Below are positions 6,275-11,305 of a DNA stretch of 11,305 nucleotides, in pieces. The first letter of the stretch is position 1; the number at the start of each line of letters is the position of its first letter. The stretch spans positions 1 to 11,305 of the forward strand of contig CAZCWX010000743.1 in NCBI GenBank assembly GCA_964502465.1. The letters run 5' to 3'. The notes beneath the pieces are model-generated. The model saw nothing but the letters and a program-made list of their open reading frames with translations, was not told the origin of the DNA and searched no databases. The position numbers and the translations under genes were made by a program. Source of the DNA: CAZCWX01 sp964502465 (GTDB lineage: Bacteria > Desulfobacterota > Binatia > Bin18).

Positions 6275-6523
6275 TATGCGGTTTTCTTTTATCTGCCGTC
6301 GATGTTGCTATCGGGCTTCATGTTCCCGTTCCAGGGTATGCCGGTGTGGGCTCGAACTATTGGGGAGGTGCTGCCGCTCACCCATTTCGTGCGTGCGGCA
6401 CGAGGCATACTGCTTAAAGGTGCAGGGCTCTCTCTCGTGATGTCTGAGATGGTGCCTGTGATGCTGTTCGCACTGGGCGCGGTTGTTGTTGCACTCGCGG
6501 CCTACCGCCGTCGGATTGATTGA
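6275..6523 (+). pseudogene. ABC-2 permease C-terminal fragment (fragment B)
   Basis: The frame, open from just after a TAG at 6263-6265, reads AVFFYLPSMLLSGFMFPFQG, then PVWARTIGEVLPLTHFVRA, and ends AAYRRRID. These are the conserved C-terminal motifs of ABC-2 drug/polysaccharide export permeases (LSGFMFPF, LPLTHF, ARG-LLKG). About 80 residues of a normal 370 remain and there is no partner ATPase. An ATG at 6302 could start a 73-residue peptide with one or two membrane segments, but no ribosome binding site is obvious. The frame is uninterrupted, so the loss is recent or the sequence is constrained for another reason. Confidence 0.8.
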
Positions 6524-6653
6524 AGTACGCAGAGAAAAGGCTTGACACGATGAGCAAAGGTGCGCGATATTGCCCAAAAATTTGTTGTTTTTGGCCACAT
6601 CCCTCTGGTAGGATATCTGGCCAGAGGGATGGTGGGAGGCTCAATAGTTAGCC
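6374..6653 (+). repeat. Duplicated permease-tail/promoter/leader module, copy B
   Basis: Second copy of the module at 4489-4824. The permease end, the promoter and the leader down to GAGGCTCAATAG-TTAG are shared. It differs in lacking about 40 bases after the stop codon and one G before TTAG. The similarity ends at GTTAGCC (6647-6653). The GIY-YIG cassette follows directly. Confidence 0.75.
6542..6571 (+). promoter_or_regulatory. Sigma70-like promoter in repeat copy B
   Basis: TTGACA (6542-6547), an 18-base spacer and GATATT (6566-6571), same spacing as in copy A although the spacer sequence differs at several positions. It points at the GIY-YIG gene beginning at 6680. Confidence 0.6.
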
Positions 6654-6660
6654 AGATATC
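6598..6660 (+). promoter_or_regulatory. Leader with two competing hairpins
   Basis: CATCCCTCTGG (6598-6608) and CCAGAGGGATG (6621-6631) form a perfect 11-pair stem, extendable to 14 pairs across one bulged G. GATATCTGGC (6612-6621) can instead pair perfectly with GCCAGATATC (6651-6660). The two stems share base 6621, and the second traps the loop of the first, so they compete. Copy A keeps a weaker version of the first stem and not the second. It lies between the promoter at 6542 and the gene at 6680, so an attenuator or translation switch is possible. Confidence 0.4.
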
Positions 6661-6679
6661 ACAAGTTGAAGTTACACCA

Positions 6680-7573
6680 ATGGCAGGCAAAAGCATACAA
6701 ATGTTCCTGCTCGATGGAAGCGCGGATGGGCGCATCTTCTGCGAGTTAGGCAACTGGACAGGCAAAGCCTGTAAGATTCCACGCAATTTGTTGAAGTCCT
6801 CTGCGGATAGAAAGGAACTTTATCGTGCTGGTGTGTATTTTCTCTTCGGACGTGACGAAACGACGAACGAGATTGCACTCGTCTATGTAGGGGAAGCTGA
6901 GGAAATCTACCCGCGATTACAACAGCATCAAGACAAGGAGTTTTGGAGTGAGGCACTCATTTTCGTGAGCAAAGATGAGAACCTCAACAAAGCACACATC
7001 AAGTTTCTTGAGCATACTATCCACCAAGCGGCCATTGCCGCAGGGCGCTATCGCCTGGAGAACGGGAACACGCCGAATCGGCCCGCTATTTCTGAAGCCG
7101 AGATGGCGATCATGTCGGAGTTCTTCGACCAATTGCGTCTTTTGACTGGAGCGTTGGGTTACAAAGTGTTCGAGCCATTAGTGGATTCCAAGACGCAGGC
7201 CGAGCGCAAAGAAGGGCAACAACCAGTTTCTGTGACTAACGATCCCACTGTACGAGAGTTTCGTATCAGTGGGGCTCGGGGGGCCGAGGCTCGTGCGATT
7301 GTTACTGCTGAAGGGATTGTTGTCCTTGAGGGTTCGTATGCGGCTGTAGGCGAAGTTGAGTCCACGCCAGACTCAACGAGGCGTCTACGGGCAAAGCTGG
7401 TGCAAGAAGGAGCATTGGTTTTGCAAGACTCGCGGTATCGGTTCGAGCGCGATGTCCTTTTCGCAACGCCCTCATCAGCGGCGTGTGTTGTCCTTGGTCG
7501 GTCTGCCAACGGTCGAGTTGAGTTAATCGACGAAGCAGGAAGAACACTGAAATGGCTGGAGGAATCCCCTTAG
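6680..7573 (+). CDS. GIY-YIG nuclease-like protein with C-terminal DUF4357
   Basis: 297 residues from the ATG at 6680. A GIY-YIG domain lies near 48-150: GVY at 51-53, YVG at 69-71, the conserved Arg at R79, the metal-binding Glu at E111 (KFLEHTI) and an NGNTP motif after it. The C-terminal 100 residues (from about 205) match DUF4357, ending LFATPSSAACVVLGRSANG and WLEE, a domain often attached to GIY-YIG and restriction-type proteins. All expected catalytic residues are present, so a metal-dependent DNA-cleaving activity is likely. The frame is also open upstream to a GTG at 6560, but that part overlaps the repeated promoter/leader, so I chose 6680; its Shine-Dalgarno is weak. Overlapping genes follow, suggesting one functional unit. 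Confidence 0.85.
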   Translation: MAGKSIQMFLLDGSADGRIFCELGNWTGKACKIPRNLLKSSADRKELYRAGVYFLFGRDETTNEIALVYVGEAEEIYPRLQQHQDKEFWSEALIFVSKDENLNKAHIKFLEHTIHQAAIAAGRYRLENGNTPNRPAISEAEMAIMSEFFDQLRLLTGALGYKVFEPLVDSKTQAERKEGQQPVSVTNDPTVREFRISGARGAEARAIVTAEGIVVLEGSYAAVGEVESTPDSTRRLRAKLVQEGALVLQDSRYRFERDVLFATPSSAACVVLGRSANGRVELIDEAGRTLKWLEESP

Positions 7574-7917
7574 AGCCTATCCGAACACAATACTGGAACA
7601 GGATGCTCACTACGTTCGCGTCCCTCAGGGTGCGAGTTAGGCAGCGGTCAACAAATGGAAGTAAGTTGAAGCCCAAGAAACAGAAGCCAAGCAACAAGGT
7701 GTTTGAAACTCACTATCCCACCATCGCGCTTTGGGTCAAACGGTACGGCTGGATTGAAATTGGCTACGCTGATTACAGACCGTCGTTCATCAGAGTGCTC
7801 GATGATGGCGGCCTAATTTGGGAGTCACAGAAGAAATACAAAACTGTAGATGAAGCATTGCAAGCACTTGAGACCGAACTGGCGCAGTGGATGCGCCAGC
7901 AGGGGTTCATTCGATGA
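7552..7917 (+). CDS. Small conserved hypothetical protein in the GIY-YIG cassette
   Basis: 121 residues from ATG 7552, overlapping the upstream stop by 22 bases; ATG 7603 would give 104. The first 45 residues or so are basic and probably disordered (KLKPKKQKPSNK). The compact end (ETHYPTIALWVKRYGWIEIG, YADYRPSFIRVLDDGGLIWE, then DEALQALETELAQWM) resembles a family of small hypothetical proteins of unknown function that I recognise only by pattern. Alternating strands followed by a helix suggest a small alpha/beta fold. Its stop overlaps the next start (ATGA), implying coupled translation with the GIY-YIG-like gene. It may be a regulator, adaptor or immunity partner of the two nuclease-like proteins, but nothing in the sequence decides this. 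Confidence 0.65.
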   Translation: MAGGIPLEPIRTQYWNRMLTTFASLRVRVRQRSTNGSKLKPKKQKPSNKVFETHYPTIALWVKRYGWIEIGYADYRPSFIRVLDDGGLIWESQKKYKTVDEALQALETELAQWMRQQGFIR

Positions 7918-8363
7918 CAGCTCTATTCAATAGAGGAGCAACAAGATTGGAACCGATACGGCTTGAATGGCGGAAATTCTCAAGGTTAACCGAGACGCGC
8001 TCAACGTTTGCCAAGGTTCCGTGCGTCTACGTCCAAACCGACCCTGTTGAGAATCCAATCCGCGTCGGCAAGGCGTCAAAGGGGCTTGAAGTGCGATTTC
8101 GAGGAGGAACGGGTTACGCGCTCGACGCTGCCATGCACGGCTCTGGTAACTTCGTGTTCGTTGCCGCCGTGCCAAAGGAAGTATGTGAGGCGGTCGAGGC
8201 TGAACTGATCTGGCAGGGTCGGCGACAACTAACGTATAACAACAGCGGCAAGATCTCGCCGCCTTCGCAACGATGGGAGTTAGTGCACGAGGGGACACCA
8301 CCAAGTTTTAGGAGGTTTGACGCTGCAAACCCAGACAAGAGCCTGCCTAACCTGTATGTATAG
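7914..8363 (+). CDS. Degenerate GIY-YIG-like protein
   Basis: 149 residues from ATG 7914, whose ATGA overlaps the upstream stop (an in-frame ATG at 7887 is less likely). The core follows the GIY-YIG order: CVYV (37-40) in place of GIY, RVGKAS (50-55) in place of YIG, an Arg at R61, the Glu of VEAELIW at E97 and the Asn pair at N109-N110. The first glycine and both tyrosines of the name motif are partly replaced, but the Arg, Glu and Asn of the active site seem kept. It has no DUF4357 and no sequence similarity to the first GIY-YIG protein beyond the motif pattern. It could be an active relative or a binding-only version. The gene end carries GCCTAAC (8345-8351), as a cassette gene would. Confidence 0.6.
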   Translation: MTALFNRGATRLEPIRLEWRKFSRLTETRSTFAKVPCVYVQTDPVENPIRVGKASKGLEVRFRGGTGYALDAAMHGSGNFVFVAAVPKEVCEAVEAELIWQGRRQLTYNNSGKISPPSQRWELVHEGTPPSFRRFDAANPDKSLPNLYV

Positions 8364-8412
8364 TGGTGTGGGAGGGGAGGAGCCGTGAGGCTTCCCCCCA
8401 TCCCGGTTAGGC
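8345..8412 (+). other. attC-like or hairpin element at the end of the GIY-YIG cassette
   Basis: GCCTAAC (8345-8351) and GTTAGGC (8406-8412) are perfectly complementary and match the integron RYYYAAC/GTTRRRY boxes. Inside, 8370-8384 pairs with 8389-8404 at 13 of 15 positions around a GTGA loop. The 18 bases between the first box and this stem have no counterpart on the other side, which is unlike a canonical attC. The right arm (8382-8410) is repeated at 10071-10100. Confidence 0.45.
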
Positions 8413-8451
8413 CCAGTTGGCACTATTTCCTGAATTCGCTACTTTCCAAAG

Positions 8452-8736
8452 GTGAGCTACAAATTTGACTGGGACCCGGTAAAGGCCGCGCGCAATCTGA
8501 AAGACCATAAAGTTGCGTTCGAGGAGGCATCGACAGTGTTTGGCGATCCCTTGGCCATGTTGATGGCCGATCCCGATCATTCCGAAGATGAGGAGCGGTA
8601 TCTTTTACTGGGAATGTCCTTTCGAAGAAGACTGCTGGTGGTGAGTTTTGTTGAGCGTCCACCTAAAACGTGCTTAATCAGTGCGCGGGAGGCAACATCG
8701 CACGAACGGAGACAATATGAAGAAGGTGAAGCCTAG
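8452..8736 (+). CDS. brnT: BrnT-family toxin
   Basis: 94 residues from GTG. FDWDPVKAARNLKDHKVAFE (5-24), then EASTVFGDPLA, DPDHSEDEERYLLLG near 41-55, LLVVSFVER and the end ISAREATSHERRQYEE are the standard BrnT (DUF497) landmarks. BrnT is a RelE-fold ribonuclease toxin neutralised by the BrnA antitoxin. The length is typical and no motif is missing. AAAGG touches the GTG, too close for a good Shine-Dalgarno, so expression may be weak or the start slightly different. It lies 40 bases after the attC-like element ending at 8412 and overlaps the antitoxin gene by 20 bases. Confidence 0.9.
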   Translation: MSYKFDWDPVKAARNLKDHKVAFEEASTVFGDPLAMLMADPDHSEDEERYLLLGMSFRRRLLVVSFVERPPKTCLISAREATSHERRQYEEGEA

Positions 8737-8971
8737 ACAGAAGGGCGAAGCGACCGAGGAGCGCGACACGATGCGACCGGAATATGACTTCTCTAAGGCA
8801 GTGCGTGGCGTTACAGCGGCACGCTATGCAAAGGGAACAAATGTCGTGGTCGTGGACCCGGAAGTACTTGATGTGTTTCCTAACAGTGGGGCAGTGAATG
8901 AGGCGCTCCGAGCGTTAGCCCCGGTCCTGCGACGACGGCAGGCGAGCCACGGGCGGAGGAAGGTGGCCTAA
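8717..8971 (+). CDS. brnA: BrnA-like antitoxin
   Basis: 84 residues from ATG 8717, inside the end of brnT. The sequence has a charged N-terminus, PEYDFSKAVRGVTAARYAKG, the strand VVVVDPEVLDVFPNSGAVNE and the helix ALRALAPVLRRR. A short beta strand followed by helices is the ribbon-helix-helix arrangement of BrnA, the antitoxin that binds BrnT and represses the operon. The basic tail (RRRQASHGRRKVA) is a little longer than I expect. The stop codon (8969-8971) lies within GCCTAAT, as is common for the last gene of an integron cassette. An in-frame ATG at 8681 exists, but the later start fits the family better. Confidence 0.82.
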   Translation: MKKVKPRQKGEATEERDTMRPEYDFSKAVRGVTAARYAKGTNVVVVDPEVLDVFPNSGAVNEALRALAPVLRRRQASHGRRKVA

Positions 8972-9066
8972 TGAGGCGCTCCACCACATTGCCGCCCGGT
9001 AGCGGTTCTGGATGAACACGAAAGGTCCCGGTTAGGGGCCTTGCCGCTGAGGGCGAGGCGTTGGAC
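8966..9066 (+). other. Possible attC-like site after brnTA
   Basis: GCCTAAT (8966-8972) contains the brnA stop codon, and GCGTTGGAC (9058-9066) contains GTTGGAC, which fits the R' consensus GTTRRRY in its usual GCG context. The span is 101 bases, the same as the better site at 5401-5501. The two boxes pair at 4 or 5 of 7 positions and the inner arms pair poorly, so this rests on box sequence and position. The next gene begins 13 bases after it. CCCGGTTAGG within it (9018-9027) resembles the end of the 8345-8412 element. Confidence 0.4.
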
Positions 9067-9078
9067 GGACGAAGGCAC

Positions 9079-10128
9079 ATGAACGACAGGCGAAGACCGC
9101 ATTCGAGAACCACACTTCTGATCGGGTTTGATTCCGCGTGGACTTTTGAGAATCGTGGCGCGCTCATTGGGGTATTCCGCGAAGAGGACGGCACGCTCCG
9201 GGAACTTACAAAGCCACAGCCCGCGAACTTCACCGAAGCCGCGGATGCGGTTTCCAGATGGCGAAGCGACATGCGTCCGGGATCAACTATAGTACTGATA
9301 GATCAGCCGACCATCGTGACGAACGCTGCAGGCCAGCGCCCTGTCGAGAATCTTGTTGCGTCGTCGGTGAGCCTCCGTTACGGGGGAATGCGGCCCGCAA
9401 ACACGGTGCGGGCCAAGATGTTCGGCCCAGAGGCACCGGTATGGCAGTTCCTGAAGCAGTTTGGCGGGGCAGCAAACCCCTTGAGTCCTACTGGCGATAC
9501 GCAGGTGTTCGAAACGTCCCCAGTGCTAGCAATGAGAGCGCTTGGCTGGGTGCTGCCAGATAAGCGAAAGACCGGCCGACTGCCAAAGTACAACCCCGAG
9601 CGAAGGAAAACGTTCTCGATCGACGACTGGCGGTATGTATGCGATCGGCTGTCGGAAGAAATCGCCGCGCGCAAGTTGTGGGGCTTGGTTGCGTGGATCA
9701 GTGAGGTCAAAGCGAAGCAGTCTCCCTCCAAGAGAGAACAGGATGGTATCGATGCCTGCATCTGCTTGCTGGTCGCGCTGTATCTGGTTGAGCGTAAGAG
9801 CTGCCTCATGGTGGGGCACTCTGGCACGGGCTATATCGTGGTGCCGCACGGAGACGGCCTTCGTAGGGAACTCGAGGAACGCTCCAAAAAGACCCATCGC
9901 GATCCGACGTTGTGGGTAAGGGCCTTTGCGCTAAGTGCCGCCCAACAAGAGCATGCAGCGGCGGCGCTGCTGAGGGTGGACGTATGTGCCGTGCATGCTG
10001 TAATGCTCGGATGTAAAAGTCCTCTGTCCAGCCAGATGGGGGCGAAGGACAAGGGAAGCGCAAGGGCGTTGCCGCGAGGCTTTCCTCCCATCCCGATTAG
10101 ACACCCGAATAAGAGTGATGTACGCTGA
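9079..10128 (+). CDS. DUF429-like RNase H-fold protein with extended C-terminus
   Basis: 349 residues from ATG 9079 (GAAGG just upstream; a TTG at 9061 is also in frame). LLIGFDSAW near 13-21 with D18, VLIDQPT near 72-78 with D75, FETSPVLAMR, and EQDGIDACICLLVALYLVE are typical of DUF429 proteins, which are predicted to have an RNase H-like fold with acidic residues at the core. The biochemical role of the family is unknown to me. The normal domain appears to end near WVRAFAL (about residue 285). The last 65 residues are low in order and overlap repetitive cassette-boundary DNA: GCCCAAC at 9940-9946 and the repeated element at 10071-10100. I infer that the original stop was lost and translation runs into the boundary. 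Confidence 0.72.
   Translation: MNDRRRPHSRTTLLIGFDSAWTFENRGALIGVFREEDGTLRELTKPQPANFTEAADAVSRWRSDMRPGSTIVLIDQPTIVTNAAGQRPVENLVASSVSLRYGGMRPANTVRAKMFGPEAPVWQFLKQFGGAANPLSPTGDTQVFETSPVLAMRALGWVLPDKRKTGRLPKYNPERRKTFSIDDWRYVCDRLSEEIAARKLWGLVAWISEVKAKQSPSKREQDGIDACICLLVALYLVERKSCLMVGHSGTGYIVVPHGDGLRRELEERSKKTHRDPTLWVRAFALSAAQQEHAAAALLRVDVCAVHAVMLGCKSPLSSQMGAKDKGSARALPRGFPPIPIRHPNKSDVR
10071..10100 (+). repeat. Second copy of the 8382-8410 boundary element
   Basis: The 30 bases GCCGCGAGGC then TTTCCTCCCATCCCGATTAG match 8382-8410 with three substitutions and one inserted T. Both copies lie at the end of the last gene of a cassette-like unit and both keep a GNRA-type loop (GCGA here, GTGA there) between GCC and GGC. 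Here the final box is ATTAGAC instead of GTTAGGC. A possible left arm (10034-10047, GATGGG...GAAGG) pairs partly with 10081-10092. Confidence 0.55.
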
Positions 10129-10157
10129 AGCTTCTCTTGGAGGAGTTCCATTGGACT

Positions 10158-10313
10158 ATGGAGAAGGAGAACCTTGTGAAGCACCAAATGAAGACAACAG
10201 AAGACAAACCAGAGAAAAGTGACAAGGTAGACACCATCACAGAGCAGTTTCTCTTTAAGTCTCGCTTCGTGCTCGTATTCGGTGAGATCAATCATACCCT
10301 GGTTCTCCTCTGA
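10158..10313 (+). pseudogene. ClpP-like protein, N-terminal remnant
   Basis: A 51-residue frame from ATG 10158, with GGAGGAG about 14 bases upstream, reads Lys/Glu/Asp-rich for 30 residues and then EQFLFKSRFVLVFGEINHTL before ending VLL-stop. The last block resembles the start of ClpP-like serine proteases, where an LFKSR(T/I)VL(I/L)xGE(I/V) strand follows a charged N-terminus. The catalytic Ser, His and Asp would come later and are absent. Alternatively this is an unrelated short gene. The stretch from 10314 to 10532 shows no gene of its own on the plus strand. Confidence 0.35.
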
Positions 10314-10319
10314 TGTGAT

Positions 10320-10532
10320 TTACTGGTATGTCCTCGCGGGAGGGGTCGCCGGCGGACCAGATTGCCCGCAACCGACCGGCAGGCCCTCCGTCTGATTGGT
10401 TACTTCACCGGGTAGTCGAATGCCGCTTCCTCTAACAGGGGTTCCGCCCAGGCGCACCAGATCTGGACCTTGTTTCATATGCGCTTGTTCTTCAGGTTGT
10501 CTCCCAGCCTCTTCGATTTCTCGCTTGTGTTC
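10320..10532 (-). other. In-frame open extension after the GMC stop codon
   Basis: Past the GMC TAG (10533-10535) the same frame continues for 70 sense codons to a TAA at 10320-10322: EHKREIEEAGRQPEEQAH, then MKQGPDLVRLGG and so on. An ATG at 10478 could begin a 52-residue protein. I recognise no family. GMC proteins normally end at about the TAG, so this is probably non-coding or a short unknown gene. Confidence 0.2.
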
Positions 10533-11305
10533 CTACCTGAGTCGTTCGAGCAAGTGATCCCCTACTCGCAGCGCATTGGCCATGATGGTCAGTGCCGGAT
10601 TCACCGCGCCACTCGAGGGGAAGAAACTGGCATCGACCACGTAGAGGTTGTCCAAGTCATGTGCTTTGCAGTGCACATCAAGGGCTGAGGTCTTCGGATC
10701 GTGACCAAAGCGAATCGTCCCGTTCTGATGCGCCACCCCGGCAAGGGGAATACGCTGGCCGATGAACAGGTTGCGCGCGAACAACCCTTGGTGGCAGTTG
10801 TGGCCGTGGATTGTGCACTTGGTTTGCTGTTTCATCAGGTTTTCGAGCGTGGCAGTCAGACGCTTGTGGCCGGCTTCGTTGTTCGGCTTATAAGCCAGGA
10901 CGATGCTGCCGTCGCGGTCCAACGTCACCCGGTTGTGTGGGTCTGGCAAATCCTCGGACGTGAACCAGAAATCCAGCGAGTGCGTCGCCATTAGATCGAG
11001 GGTGAATCCCGGCACGATCGCTGGTGCGCCGGCTTTCAATGTGTCTCTATCCAATTTGCCGACGAACGAAATATGGCCCATGGGGTACTCCCACGTCTGT
11101 GAAGACAAGTAGAAATCGTTGACCGACAGCGTCTTCTGAAAGATCGTGGGATTGGGACACTTGGAGACGGCCATCAGCACCGAGTTGAGGTGTCCCATAT
11201 AGTGACGCCCAACCACGTCCGAGCTGTTCGCCAGACCGCGCGGATGCTTGTCGTTCGCCGAGCGCAGGAGCAGTGCGGCGGAATTGATCGCCCCACATGC
11301 AGCCA
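10533..11305 (-). CDS. GMC-family oxidoreductase, C-terminal part
   Basis: 256 residues are visible, and the frame runs off the window edge, so the FAD-binding N-terminus is missing. CGAINSAALLLRSAN near the visible start is the end of the FAD-binding core. The C-terminal block GVAHQNGTIRFGHDPKTSAL, then DNLYVVDASFFPSSGAVNP and ALTIMANALRVGDHL is the GMC signature, with the catalytic His (AHQNGT) and Asn (VNPA) both present. GMC enzymes oxidise alcohols or sugars with FAD. The missing N-terminus prevents naming the substrate. The sequence shows no sign of damage. The start codon lies outside the window. Confidence 0.92.
   Translation of the reverse strand, partial: AACGAINSAALLLRSANDKHPRGLANSSDVVGRHYMGHLNSVLMAVSKCPNPTIFQKTLSVNDFYLSSQTWEYPMGHISFVGKLDRDTLKAGAPAIVPGFTLDLMATHSLDFWFTSEDLPDPHNRVTLDRDGSIVLAYKPNNEAGHKRLTATLENLMKQQTKCTIHGHNCHQGLFARNLFIGQRIPLAGVAHQNGTIRFGHDPKTSALDVHCKAHDLDNLYVVDASFFPSSGAVNPALTIMANALRVGDHLLERLR

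Noticed and set aside
6070..6417. Plus-strand 115-residue frame after mazF
   Set aside because: It covers the possible attC and reads the permease fragment in the wrong frame, so it is not a credible gene.
8416..8443. Promoter for brnT (TTGGCA with a TACTTT box)
   Set aside because: The -10 match is poor and transcription would start almost at the GTG, so the signal is too weak to list.
9258..9919. Other frames within the DUF429-like gene, both strands
   Set aside because: The main frame has conserved acidic motifs across the whole region; the alternatives are Arg/Ser/Pro-rich shadows.
4400..10130. Insertion sequence or transposon explaining the repeats
   Set aside because: No transposase motif, terminal inverted repeats or target-site duplication could be seen around the duplicated module.
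10470..10994. Plus-strand frames of 72 and 97 residues
   Set aside because: They are mostly antisense to the GMC oxidoreductase, whose catalytic motifs are clear.
1..11305. CRISPR array, tRNA or rRNA genes
   Set aside because: No regularly spaced 25-40 base repeats, and I noticed no tRNA cloverleaf or rRNA core sequence.

Overview
The window is about 11.3 kb of chromosome-like DNA of moderate GC from a bacterium I cannot name. The gene families (GMC oxidoreductase, tandem VOC protein, DegT aminotransferase, several toxin-antitoxin pairs) suit a large-genome environmental or uncultured lineage, but no marker gene is present, so any taxon would be a guess.

Layout. Positions 1-966 (minus) hold a secreted tandem-VOC (glyoxalase-fold) protein cut by the window edge. 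Its linker is encoded by a G-rich heptamer repeat, and an octamer repeat lies just upstream. Positions 966-1352 carry an inverted repeat and a fragment of an ABC-2 transporter permease. Positions 1353-4416 (plus) form a compact three-gene operon of DegT-family aminotransferase, GNAT acetyltransferase and glycosyltransferase, most likely making and attaching an N-acylated amino sugar on a surface glycan.

Positions 4420-10130 are an accessory island with all genes on the plus strand, organised like integron gene cassettes. It holds a DUF4258-like/partner pair ending in a convincing attC-type site (5401-5501), an addiction-module antitoxin with a MazF/PemK toxin, a three-gene cassette with a GIY-YIG/DUF4357 nuclease and a second degenerate GIY-YIG-like protein, a BrnT/BrnA pair, and a DUF429-like protein. 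Several other attC-like junctions are weaker. No integrase gene is in the window, so if the reading is right this is part of a longer array or an integrase-less attC cluster.

The most unusual structure is a duplicated module at 4489-4824 and 6374-6653. Each copy has the 3' end of an ABC-2 permease gene, then a sigma70-like promoter (TTGACA, 18-base spacer, GATATT), then a hairpin-bearing leader ending at GAGGCTCAATA(G)GTTAG. One copy sits before the first toxin-antitoxin group and the other before the GIY-YIG cassette, so both could act as promoter modules for what follows. A third permease fragment lies at 1107-1274.

Positions 10130-10532 hold a short ClpP-like N-terminal remnant. Positions 10533-11305 (minus) are the C-terminal half of a GMC-family oxidoreductase, cut by the window edge.
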